A stretch of DNA of 43,191 bases from Acidimicrobiia bacterium (GTDB taxonomy: Bacteria > Actinomycetota > Acidimicrobiia > Acidimicrobiales > Ilumatobacteraceae), in contig RFSV01000010.1 of the NCBI GenBank assembly GCA_009923785.1, positions 1 to 43,191 on the forward strand. Direction: 5' to 3'. Both the position numbers and the translations under genes were made by a program. The notes under the pieces were generated by a model. The model ran no database searches and was not told where the DNA came from. It saw only the letters and a program-made list of their open reading frames with translations. Positions 16,504-24,900 of this stretch are shown here, in pieces (position 1 is the stretch's first letter; the number at the start of each line of letters is the position of its first letter).

Positions 16504-17403
16504 GTGAACTCCGAACCCATGTCGCTCGACGACGCAGCGAAGGTTCTCGGCGTGCACTACATGACGGTGTACCGCTACGTCCGACAGGGGAAGCTGGCAG
16601 CTACTCGTGTCAAGGGTGTTTGGCAGGTCACACATCACGCGCTGGAAGAATTCCGGAAGCGGTCGAACGAGCGAGCGACCACGCCGCGGTCGAGTACGGA
16701 CGCCCGACGGACTGGTGACTACTCGGGTGAGCTCCTGCGTTGCCTGGTGAACGCCGATGCCGGAGGGGCCTGGCAGGTGATCCAGCGGGCCATCGACGCC
16801 GGCAGCGACACCGAAGAGGTGTATCTCGACATCGTTTCGCCGGCCCTGGCCGAAATTGGCGCGCAGTGGTCGCGTGGTGAGATCGACATCTCGATCGAAC
16901 ACCAGGCCACTGTCATCGTGACCCGTCTCGTGGGTCAGTTGAGTCCGCGATTCGTCCGCCGTGGTCGACGTCGTGGCGACGTGTTGATCGGCGGCCCGGC
17001 CGGGGAGCGTCATGCGCTGCCCCTGGCCATGTTGGCCGACCTCTTGCGACTCGAGGGGTGGGAGGTGCTCGACCTCGGCGCCGATACGCCGGCCAACTCG
17101 TTCGTGCACGCGGCGTCGCGCATGCCGGGTCTGACCGCCGTGGGCGTCAGTGTGACCACGCCAGTGGCGGTGCCGGGTGCGGTGGAAGTGGTTCAAGCCC
17201 TACGGCGAGCCATCGGCGACGAGGTTCCGGTGGTGCTCGGTGGTGCGGCCATCGCCGACGCCGAGGTGGCTCGAGAACTCGGGGCCGATTTCTTCGCTGA
17301 CGGAGCTCGGGGGTTCGTCGAGTTCCTGAACGAACTGTCGGGTCGGCCGAGTTCTCGCCGGTCGTCTGCGGGTCGGTCGGGCTCCTCGGTCAGCGACAAC
17401 TGA
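16504..17403 (+). CDS. CarH-like B12-binding transcriptional regulator
   Basis: 299 aa. Residues ~6-55 form a MerR/excisionase-type helix-turn-helix (MSLDDAAKVLGVHYMTVYRY) with a wing. Residues ~75-150 are the helical cap of cobalamin proteins and contain W122-(9 residues)-E132-H133, the Wx9EH signature that distinguishes CarH-type adenosyl-B12 photoreceptors. Residues ~158-278 are the Rossmann B12-binding domain: GERH170 supplies the likely lower axial histidine, followed by LDLGAD near 190, SVTTP near 216 and VVLGGAA near 243. Known CarH binds DNA as an AdoB12 tetramer in the dark and releases it on illumination. The last ~20 residues are a Ser/Arg tail. It ends 38 nt before imuA'. Light sensing and targets are inferred. 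Confidence 0.85.
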   Translation: MNSEPMSLDDAAKVLGVHYMTVYRYVRQGKLAATRVKGVWQVTHHALEEFRKRSNERATTPRSSTDARRTGDYSGELLRCLVNADAGGAWQVIQRAIDAGSDTEEVYLDIVSPALAEIGAQWSRGEIDISIEHQATVIVTRLVGQLSPRFVRRGRRRGDVLIGGPAGERHALPLAMLADLLRLEGWEVLDLGADTPANSFVHAASRMPGLTAVGVSVTTPVAVPGAVEVVQALRRAIGDEVPVVLGGAAIADAEVARELGADFFADGARGFVEFLNELSGRPSSRRSSAGRSGSSVSDN

Positions 17404-17407
17404 CCCG

Positions 17408-17435
17408 ACTGTATCGAACACCTGTTCGATACAGT
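17408..17435. promoter_or_regulatory. SOS (LexA) box within an extended 28-bp palindrome, imuA'-imuB promoter
   Basis: The core TCGAAC-ACCT-GTTCGA (17414-17429) is the mycobacterial/actinobacterial LexA consensus. Symmetry extends to 13-bp perfect arms around a CC centre. The -10 box TACAGT (17430-17435) abuts the core and is 6 nt from ATG 17442, so LexA would cover the promoter and the transcript is probably leaderless. Confidence 0.93.
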
Positions 17436-17441
17436 CGGCGC

Positions 17442-18146
17442 ATGGCCACCAGTTCTACGACCGCCTTCTCGATCCGGTCTCTCACGTTCGCCCACGAGCG
17501 CACCGTGCCGGTGCATCCCGTCCTCGTACCTGTTGTCGGGTCAGGCCTCGTTCGCGGCCAGACCGTGATGTGCACCGGTCCGGCGTCGATGTCATGTGCA
17601 ACGGCTCTTCTCGTTGCCCCCACTCAGCACGGATCGTGGGCGGCCGTCATGGGAGTGCCCTCTTTCGGAGTGCTCGCCGCAGCCGACATGGGTGTGGCCC
17701 TCGAGCGCATCGTGTTCGTCGACGATCCACATCGCGTCGGCGCCGATGCAGCCAACGTTCTCGGAGCTCTCGTCGACGGATTCGATCTCGTCGTCACGTC
17801 GGCCGATGTGATGTCGTCGCTGTCACCGTCATTGGCGCGTCGATTCGCAACCCGTCTGCAGTCGCGCGGTGCGGTGTGCATCGTGGTCGACGACACACGG
17901 GCCGTCTCGGCTGATCTGCGTCTCGACACCGAGGTGTCTGCGTGGAGCGGAATCGGTGACGGTCACGGTCGCCTGTGCACGCGTCGTGTACGTGTCGACG
18001 TCGATGGTCGTCGTCATCGACTGTCTCGTCGCGATGGTTCACTTCGGCATGAGGTGTTGTTGCCCGGCCCAGGCGGCCAGCTCGAAGAGATCGACGCGGT
18101 GAACGTCCCTGATGGCTCGGTCGTCAGGTTGCGCTCGGTGCCATGA
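17442..18146 (+). CDS. imuA': ImuA'-type mutasome accessory protein
   Basis: 234 aa. Distant RecA-like fold protein that links ImuB to the replication or recombination machinery in SOS mutagenesis. The Walker A position is degenerate (CTGPASMSCATAL, no GKT), as expected for non-ATPase ImuA-type proteins. Identification rests mainly on context: SOS box upstream, 4-nt ATGA overlap with imuB, dnaE2 close by. The N-terminal HERTVPVHPVLVPVVGSGLVRGQT is the conserved opening of this group. Product likely cytosolic, induced by DNA damage. Confidence 0.85.
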   Translation: MATSSTTAFSIRSLTFAHERTVPVHPVLVPVVGSGLVRGQTVMCTGPASMSCATALLVAPTQHGSWAAVMGVPSFGVLAAADMGVALERIVFVDDPHRVGADAANVLGALVDGFDLVVTSADVMSSLSPSLARRFATRLQSRGAVCIVVDDTRAVSADLRLDTEVSAWSGIGDGHGRLCTRRVRVDVDGRRHRLSRRDGSLRHEVLLPGPGGQLEEIDAVNVPDGSVVRLRSVP

Positions 18147-19762
18147 GCCCGCCGCGGTGTGCCGTCGTCTGGTGTACCGACTGGCCGGTCACGGCGGCTG
18201 TTCTGGCCGGAACGGCCGGTCGGGGCCCGCAGTTCGATCCGAGCGCGCCTCTCGCCGTGGTGCACGCCCGTCGAGTCCAGGCTTGTTCGGCGGCGGCGTC
18301 ACGGGACGGAGTGCGTGTGGGGCAGACACGACGTGATGCACAAGGAGCGTGTCCGCATCTCGTGCTCGTTCCGCACGATGCCGATCGTGATGCTCGTTTC
18401 TTCGAGCCGGTGGTTCGTGCCATCGGTGAGCTGGTCCCACTTCTCGACGTCGAGACACCGGGTCGACTTCTCATGGCCACACGTGGCCCGTCGCGTTACG
18501 TGGGTGGAGACGAGCGATTGGCCGAGCGACTGATCGACCTCGCCGTGGGTGCCATCGAGCAAGCGAGTGGAGTTGCAGCGATCGGGGTCGGGATCGCCGA
18601 CGGACGTGTAGCGGCCATGCTCGCCGCCCGTCGATCGATCGCAACCGGACGACCGATCGTGGTTCCATCGTCGTCCACGGCCGAGTTCCTCGCGCCGCAT
18701 CCGGTGTCGGTTCTCGTTCCGACCATCGGGGCCGACTCCGACATCGTCGATCTGCTTCGACGTCTCGGCCTCGAGACGTTCGGTCACGTGGCTCAACTCA
18801 CATCGGCGCAGTTGTCCGATCGTTTCGGCCGTTGGGGCGACGGTCTTTATCGAGTGGTCACCGGTCTCGATGACACGCCGCCAGCGGCCGTTCCACCCCC
18901 CGATGATCTCTCGGTATCGCGGGTGTTCGACGATCCGATCGGTCAGATCGATCAGGTGGTGTTCGCAGCCAAGGTCCTGGCCGACACGATCGAGGAGTCG
19001 CTGTCCGATCGTGGTCTGGTGTGCACGCGTCTCGTGGTCGATGCCGAGTCCGAGCACGGAGAACGATCGTCACGGGGATGGGTTCATGCCGATGGTCTTG
19101 CGTCGGCGGCGATCGTCGATCGAGTGCGTTGGCAGCTCGTCGGTTGGATCGACGGCGACGATCCTCCGTCGGCTGGTATCACGTCGTTGTCGATCGTTCC
19201 GACCGACGTGCGTCACGACAGCGCTCAGCAGCGTGGTTTCTGGGGTGAGCGCACTCAGGCCGACGACACGGCTGCCCGCGCCATGACGCGTCTCGTCGGA
19301 CTGCTCGGTCCCGATGCCGTGACTCTCGCGTCCTGGCGTGGCGGTCGTCATCCTCACGATCAGTTCGAGCTCGTGCCCTTCGCGTCACTTGGTGCCGATG
19401 ATCGACGTTTGATCCCGCGGCCGATCGCTTCGTCGCCGTGGCCGGGGGCACTTCCGGCGCCGGCACCATCGGTGGTGCACATCGAGCCGCGACCGATCGA
19501 CGTCGTCGATGGTGATGGTCGTGCTGTCGCCGTGAACGGACGAGGGCTCGTGAGTGCTCCACCGGCACGTGTGCGCATCGGCCGCGACGAGAGGCGAGTC
19601 GTGGCGTGGGCCGGACCGTGGCCGTTCGAAGAGAAGTGGTGGACTTCGCAACGGCGACGAGCGGCTCGCTTCCAGTTCGTGCTGGGCGGTGAACGAGGTC
19701 CGGACGCCTACATAGTCTGGCTCGAGAACGGCCGATGGTCGATCGTCGGCGAATACCGCTGA
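18143..19762 (+). CDS. imuB: ImuB, catalytically inactive Y-family polymerase homologue
   Basis: 539 aa. Y-family palm, fingers, thumb and little-finger layout followed by a C-terminal region. The catalytic acids are missing: where active polymerases carry the first Asp there is T12 in VVWCTDW, and the SIDEAYLD box reads VETPGRLL (103-110). An apparent beta-clamp-binding motif QRGFWG is at 363-368, equivalent to QLGLWG of mycobacterial ImuB. The protein should therefore be an adapter that brings DnaE2 and ImuA' to the clamp rather than a polymerase. ATG overlaps the imuA' stop. Confidence 0.93.
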   Translation: MSPPRCAVVWCTDWPVTAAVLAGTAGRGPQFDPSAPLAVVHARRVQACSAAASRDGVRVGQTRRDAQGACPHLVLVPHDADRDARFFEPVVRAIGELVPLLDVETPGRLLMATRGPSRYVGGDERLAERLIDLAVGAIEQASGVAAIGVGIADGRVAAMLAARRSIATGRPIVVPSSSTAEFLAPHPVSVLVPTIGADSDIVDLLRRLGLETFGHVAQLTSAQLSDRFGRWGDGLYRVVTGLDDTPPAAVPPPDDLSVSRVFDDPIGQIDQVVFAAKVLADTIEESLSDRGLVCTRLVVDAESEHGERSSRGWVHADGLASAAIVDRVRWQLVGWIDGDDPPSAGITSLSIVPTDVRHDSAQQRGFWGERTQADDTAARAMTRLVGLLGPDAVTLASWRGGRHPHDQFELVPFASLGADDRRLIPRPIASSPWPGALPAPAPSVVHIEPRPIDVVDGDGRAVAVNGRGLVSAPPARVRIGRDERRVVAWAGPWPFEEKWWTSQRRRAARFQFVLGGERGPDAYIVWLENGRWSIVGEYR

Positions 19763-19794
19763 TTCGCGAACAGGTCGAGGTGTCGGTCAGCCGG
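19756..19794. terminator. Weak hairpin joining stop codons of imuB and the convergent regulator
   Basis: CCGCTGA (with the imuB TGA) pairs with TCAGCCGG (with the regulator stop on the other strand) with one bulged base and a 24-nt loop. A weak bidirectional terminator at best. Confidence 0.35.
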
Positions 19795-20590
19795 CACGCC
19801 GGACCAGTGACTTCGACCGGTCGTCGGCGCCCACGGTGAGATCGTCGGAGAGTCGAAAGCCCACACCACGCACCGTGTGCCAGTAGTCGACGGCCGAGCA
19901 TCGCTCCCGAAGTTTGCGTCGCAGATTCGACAGATGGACATCGACCACATGACTGTCGCCGAACCAGTTCGGTCCCCAGACCGATTCGATCAGTTCGATA
20001 CGTGTCACCACGTGATTTGGAGTACGACAGATGCGGGCGAACAGGTCGAATTCGAGTTTGGTGGACGGGACGAGATGTCCGTTGACATGGATCTCGCGAC
20101 GGTTGATGTCGACGACGAGAGGGCCGAAAGTCTGCGAGTCCTCGACGATGGGCGACGACTCGGGCTCGCCACACGAGATTCGCGTGGCGAGGTTGGCGCA
20201 ACGCAAGGCGATCTCGTCGGCGGCCGTGTCGGTGGCCACCACGTCATCGGCGCCGAAGCGCAGAGCGGCGAGTCGCTGTTCGCGACTGTTGCCGCCCACC
20301 ACCACGACACCGACGCGTCGAAGGTCGCGAAGTCGTGCGGCGAGCGGAGTCACGGCGGGGTGGATTTCGCGCGCGTCGATCAGGACGACATCGGGCTCGT
20401 AGGCGGTGAGCATGGCGACGGTGGCCACCTCATCGACAGTCGAACGCACGGTGTGTCCGATGTGATCGAGGGCGTGCTCGATCGAACGACGGTCGGACGG
20501 ATGGGAGAGAGCGACGAGAATTCGTCGTTCGGTCGCGCTGCGTCGGACGTGTTGGTGGGAGCGGTTCGGGCGGATCTCGTGAACGGTCAT
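19787..20590 (-). CDS. OmpR/PhoB-type response regulator with degenerate receiver
   Basis: 267 aa. N-terminal receiver-like domain (~23-135) keeps the phosphorylatable aspartate position (D72 in VVLIDAREI), but the metal-binding acidic pair is replaced by S29-H30 and the conserved lysine by T120, so ordinary phosphorylation is doubtful. C-terminal winged helix (~155-248) is well conserved: STKLEFDLFARI, then DVHLSNLRRKLRE and TVRGVGFRL. ATG 20590 follows AAGGA by 7 nt. No histidine kinase is adjacent. It converges on imuB and diverges from the PLP enzyme across a set of palindromes. An orphan, possibly ligand- or redox-controlled DNA-binding protein. Confidence 0.88.
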   Translation of the reverse strand: MTVHEIRPNRSHQHVRRSATERRILVALSHPSDRRSIEHALDHIGHTVRSTVDEVATVAMLTAYEPDVVLIDAREIHPAVTPLAARLRDLRRVGVVVVGGNSREQRLAALRFGADDVVATDTAADEIALRCANLATRISCGEPESSPIVEDSQTFGPLVVDINRREIHVNGHLVPSTKLEFDLFARICRTPNHVVTRIELIESVWGPNWFGDSHVVDVHLSNLRRKLRERCSAVDYWHTVRGVGFRLSDDLTVGADDRSKSLVRRAG

Positions 20591-20616
20591 GACGGTCCTT
20601 GTCTCGTCGGTCGTGC

Positions 20617-20667
20617 CCGTGTGTCGGACACGGCCACCGGCGGTGGCACCGGTCATGAGCCGTGACC
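20617..20667. promoter_or_regulatory. Three tandem inverted repeats in divergent promoter region
   Basis: CCGTGT-5-ACACGG (20617-20633), GCCACC-3-GGTGGC (20633-20647) and GGTCA-7-TGACC (20651-20667). They lie between the orphan response regulator and the PLP enzyme and could be operator half-sites for the regulator or RNA hairpins in the regulator's upstream region. No clear -10 box was found for the PLP gene. Confidence 0.45.
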
Positions 20668-20724
20668 AGTCGACCTCTCGCGCTTTTTGCCGAAATTCGT
20701 CCTGTGGGTGGGACCTGGCCTTGA

Positions 20725-21903
20725 TTGACTGTGCGGGTGACCTCAGCCAACGAGCCGCAACCGGAGACCCGCGCCGTCCGGGGTGGTCGTACGCCTGATG
20801 TTCGGGCCCTGGCTCCGGTCCTGTGGGCGTCCACGACCTTCGAAATCGACTCACTTGCCGAAGGTCGTCGTTTGGCCCACTCGTCACGAGCGGCCGAGTT
20901 CTACAGCCGGCACGGCAATCCCACGGTGAACGCCTTCGAAGAGGCGGTGGCCGAACTGGAGGGGGCCGAGGCGGCTCGGGCCTTCGCCTCGGGGATGGGA
21001 GCGATCGCCGGCGTGGTTCTCGGCTTGTGCAGTAAGGGTGATCACGTCGTGGCGCAGAGACAGGCCTACGGCGGGACCACACAGTTGCTGGCCGGCGTGT
21101 GCCCTCGTTTCGGCATCGACGTCACCTTCGTCGATGCCACGAAACCGGGTGCTTTCGCCGACGCCGTGATTCCGGGGCGCACGATGCTCGTACTCGCCGA
21201 GACACCGGCCAATCCGCTGCTCGATCTGGCCGACCTCGACGAATTGGGTGCGATCAAAGGTCCGATCACCGCAGTCGATTCGACCCTTGCTACTCCTCTC
21301 GGTGTACGACCGCTCGAATATGGCGTGCAGTTGACGATCCACTCGGCCACCAAGGCCATGGCCGGACACAACGACGCAACCCTCGGAGTGGTGACTGGTG
21401 AGCGCGATCTCATCGACGCCCTATGGGGGTTCGCCGTTCTGCAAGGAGCGTGTGCGTCGCCGTTCGACGCGATGAACGGATTGCGTGGCCTGCGAACGCT
21501 CGGTCCGCGTCTGCGTCAGCAAGAAGAAACGGCGGTGGCAGTCGGGCGGATGCTCGAATCGCACTCGGCGGTCTCGTGGGTGCGGCATCCGCGTCTCGAG
21601 TCGCATCCGCAGTTCGAACTCGGCGCGCGGCAGTACCGGCGATTCGGGGGAGTGCTGTCGTTCGAGTTGACTGGTGGTTTCGACGCCGGAGCCCGTTTCG
21701 TCGATTCGGTACATCTGTGTCGACAGGCCACGTCGATGGGCGGTCCCGAGACCCTGGTGACTCATCCGGCGTCGACGACCCATGCCGGATTGCTGCCCGA
21801 GGAGCTGGCGGCAGCCGGCATCACGCCCGGGACGGTGCGTATGAGTTGTGGGCTCGAGCACACCGACGACGTCCTCGCTGACGTCGCCCAGGCCCTCGGG
21901 TAG
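20725..21903 (+). CDS. Cys/Met-metabolism PLP enzyme (cystathionine gamma-synthase / methionine gamma-lyase family)
   Basis: 392 aa fold-type I PLP enzyme: FYSRHGNPT near 58 (phosphate/substrate contacts), ASGMGAI near 85, AETPANPLLDLADL near 155, and the PLP lysine in HSATKAMAGHND near 209. Family members make or break C-S bonds of cystathionine, O-acylhomoserine or methionine; the exact reaction cannot be decided. Start is uncertain: TTG 20725 (after GGTGGGA), GTG 20731 or GTG 20737 all precede the conserved region. It sits between imuB and dnaE2 without overlapping either; no SOS box precedes it. Confidence 0.85.
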   Translation: MTVRVTSANEPQPETRAVRGGRTPDVRALAPVLWASTTFEIDSLAEGRRLAHSSRAAEFYSRHGNPTVNAFEEAVAELEGAEAARAFASGMGAIAGVVLGLCSKGDHVVAQRQAYGGTTQLLAGVCPRFGIDVTFVDATKPGAFADAVIPGRTMLVLAETPANPLLDLADLDELGAIKGPITAVDSTLATPLGVRPLEYGVQLTIHSATKAMAGHNDATLGVVTGERDLIDALWGFAVLQGACASPFDAMNGLRGLRTLGPRLRQQEETAVAVGRMLESHSAVSWVRHPRLESHPQFELGARQYRRFGGVLSFELTGGFDAGARFVDSVHLCRQATSMGGPETLVTHPASTTHAGLLPEELAAAGITPGTVRMSCGLEHTDDVLADVAQALG

Positions 21904-21932
21904 GTGTTCTGAGTCGGACGACCCCTTGTGGG

Positions 21933-21950
21933 ATCGAACATATGTTCGAT
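21933..21950. promoter_or_regulatory. SOS (LexA) box of dnaE2
   Basis: Perfect 18-bp palindrome containing TCGAAC-ATAT-GTTCGA (21934-21949). The -10 box TAACGT (21950-21955) abuts it and lies 6 nt from GTG 21962: exactly the geometry of the imuA' promoter. Confidence 0.93.
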
Positions 21951-21961
21951 AACGTCTCGTC

Positions 21962-24900
21962 GTGGCACGAACGAATCAGTCCTGGGGGATGCAAGGCCCC
22001 TCCACCTGGGCCGAACTCGAAGCCCGTCTCTCCGGCCGCTCCCATCAGGGGTCGGCTCCGGTCACCCCTCGTCCGCCAGAGCCTGATTCTCGTGCGATGC
22101 CTCGGGTCCGATCCCGTGTGCCGTATGCCGAATTGCACTGCCACTCGAATTTCTCGTTCCTCGACGGGGCCTCTGACCCCGACGAACTGGTTGCCGAGGC
22201 CGATCGTCTCGACCTCACCGCTCTCGCTCTCACCGATCGCAACGGTTTGTACGGTGTCGTGCGGTTCGCCGAAGCGGCACGCGAGGTCGGCCTTCCGACG
22301 GTGTTCGGCTCCGAACTCGTCGTGCAGCACACCACCGGTGAACGGCAGCTCGTCGTCCTCGCCGACGGTCCGGCGGGCTACACACGACTCGCCCGTGCGA
22401 TCAGTCTTGCGCAGTTGAACGGATCGAAGAATGCGCCACGTTGCACCATCGCCGATCTGGCCGAAGAAGGGCGCGGACACTGGTGGGTTCTCACCGGCAC
22501 ACACGACGGAATCGTGCCTCGCGCCCTCGCCGAACACGGCCCGAGCGCGGCGATTCGCGAACTGCGCGATCTGGTCGATGCATTCGGACGCGACCGAGTG
22601 GTGGTCGAACTGTGGGATCAGGGTGATCCCCTCGACTCGGCACGCAACGACGCATTGGCAGAAATGGCAGCTCGACACGACGTGCAGTGCATCGCGGCGA
22701 CCGACGTGCGTTACGCCTCGCCGGCCGGCCGTCGTCTGGCGTCGGCTCTTGCCGCCGTGCGACGACGTTCGAGTCTGACCGAAGCCGATCCGTGGGCAGC
22801 GGTGTCGGGAACCGCTCATCTGCGCAGTGGTGACGAACAGAGTCGGCGGTTCGCCCGCTATCCCGGTGTGGTCGAGATCGCGGCCGAGATCGGTCGGGCT
22901 TCGGCATTCGATTTGTCCCTCGTCGCCCCCAGACTTCCGCCGTACCCGTGTCCCGACGGACTGACCGAGATGCAGTTCTTGCGTCGTCTCGCCGAAGAGG
23001 GTGCGACACATCGCTACGGTCGACGTCCAGCGGCCGGCGAAGACCTCAGTCTGCGATCACGGGCCTGGCGAGCTGTCGACCACGAGTTGTCGGTGGTCGA
23101 CGCACTCGGTTTCGCCGGTTACTTCCTCGTGGTGTGGGACATCGTCCAGTTCTGTGTGCGTTCCGACATCTATTGCCAGGGCCGGGGAAGCGCGGCCAAC
23201 AGCGCCGTGTGCTACTCACTCGGCATCACCAAGGCCGATGCAGTGTCACTCGGGTTACTTTTCGAACGTTTCCTGTCGCCTGAACGTGACGGACCGCCCG
23301 ACATCGATCTCGATATCGAGAGCGGTCGTCGCGAAGAAGTGATCCAATACGTGTACGAACGTTATGGCCGTCATCACACGGCTCAGGTGGCCAATGTGAT
23401 CACGTATCGCGCCCGTTCGGCCGTGCGCGACATGGCACGTGCTCTCGGTTACGCGCCGGGCCAGCAGGACGCCTGGTCGAAACAGATCGATCGATGGGGG
23501 CGGGTGCACAAGGTGGCCGAGCAGACCGGTCCCGACGGTCGACCCGATCACAGCATTCCGGCCGACGTTCTCGAGTTGGCGTCGAGTATCGAAGACATGC
23601 CACGGCATCTCGGAATCCATTCGGGTGGCATGGTGATCTGCGACCGGCCGGTCATCGAAGTGTGTCCGGTCGAATGGGCCACCATGCGTGATCGCAGCGT
23701 GTTGCAGTGGGACAAGGACGATTGCGCGGCAGCCGGACTCGTGAAATTCGACCTACTCGGACTGGGCATGTTGTCGGCTCTGCACGGTGCCGTCGACCTC
23801 GTACGCGACGTCGAAGGAATCGAGATCGATCTGGCCACGCTCCCACAGGACGACGACGTCTATGCCATGTTGTGCCGAGCCGACACCGTCGGTGTGTTCC
23901 AGATCGAGTCCCGTGCGCAGATGGCCACCTTGCCACGGCTCAAGCCCCGCCGCTTCTACGACTTGGTGGTGGAGGTCGCACTCATCCGCCCCGGACCCAT
24001 CCAAGGCGGCTCGGTGCATCCCTACATCCGTCGGCGCAACGGCCAGGAGCCGATCACCTATCTGCATCCTCTCCTCGAGAACAGTCTCGGAAAGACGCTC
24101 GGCATTCCGCTCTTTCAGGAGCAACTCATGCAGATGGCGATCGACGTCGCTGGGTTCACGCCATCCGAGGCCGATCAACTGCGTCAGGCCATGGGGTCGA
24201 AACGCAGTGCCGAACGTATGCGACGTCTACGTGATCGTCTGTACGTCGGGATGGCCGAGCGTGGAATCGTCGGTCCGATCGCCGACGAGATCTTCGACAA
24301 GATGGCTGCGTTCGCGAACTACGGGTTCCCCGAGAGTCATTCGGTGTCGTTCGCCTATCTCGTGTACGCGTCGTCGTGGCTGAAGTTGCATCATCCGGCG
24401 GCGTTCTACGCCGGCTTGTTGAATGCCCAACCGATGGGTTTTTGGAGTCCTCATTCACTCGCCCAGGACGCACGACGGCATGGTGTCGTGGTTCGTACGC
24501 CCGATCTGGCGGTATCTGATGCCGGCGCCACCCTCGAATCATGTCCTGAGAGTCATGGGGACTACGCCGTTCGCCTCGGACTCGGTGAGGTGCGCGGTGT
24601 CGGAACGGAACTTGCGACATCGATCGTCGACGATCGTCGACGCAATGGCGCGTATTCGTCCATCGAAGACCTCGTACGACGCATTCCGTCAGTCACCCGA
24701 GCTCACGTGGAAGCGTTCTCGACGGCCGGAGTCTTCACCGAATCCTTGGGTGTGAGCCGCCGTGAGGCGTTGTGGGCAGCTGGCGCGGCATCCGATTCAC
24801 GCTCGGATCGTCTCGAAGGTGTTCTCACGGCAGCCCATGCGCCGCGGCTTCCCGGACTGGAGCCCGTCGACGAAGCCATCGCCGACCTCTGGGCCACCGG

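Noticed and set aside
20651-20667. GGTCATGAG near the Cys/Met PLP gene looks like the opening of a SAM-IV riboswitch
   Set aside because: The sequence after it (CCGTGACC) closes a simple hairpin and lacks the conserved core and pseudoknot of SAM-IV; only the first nine bases agree.
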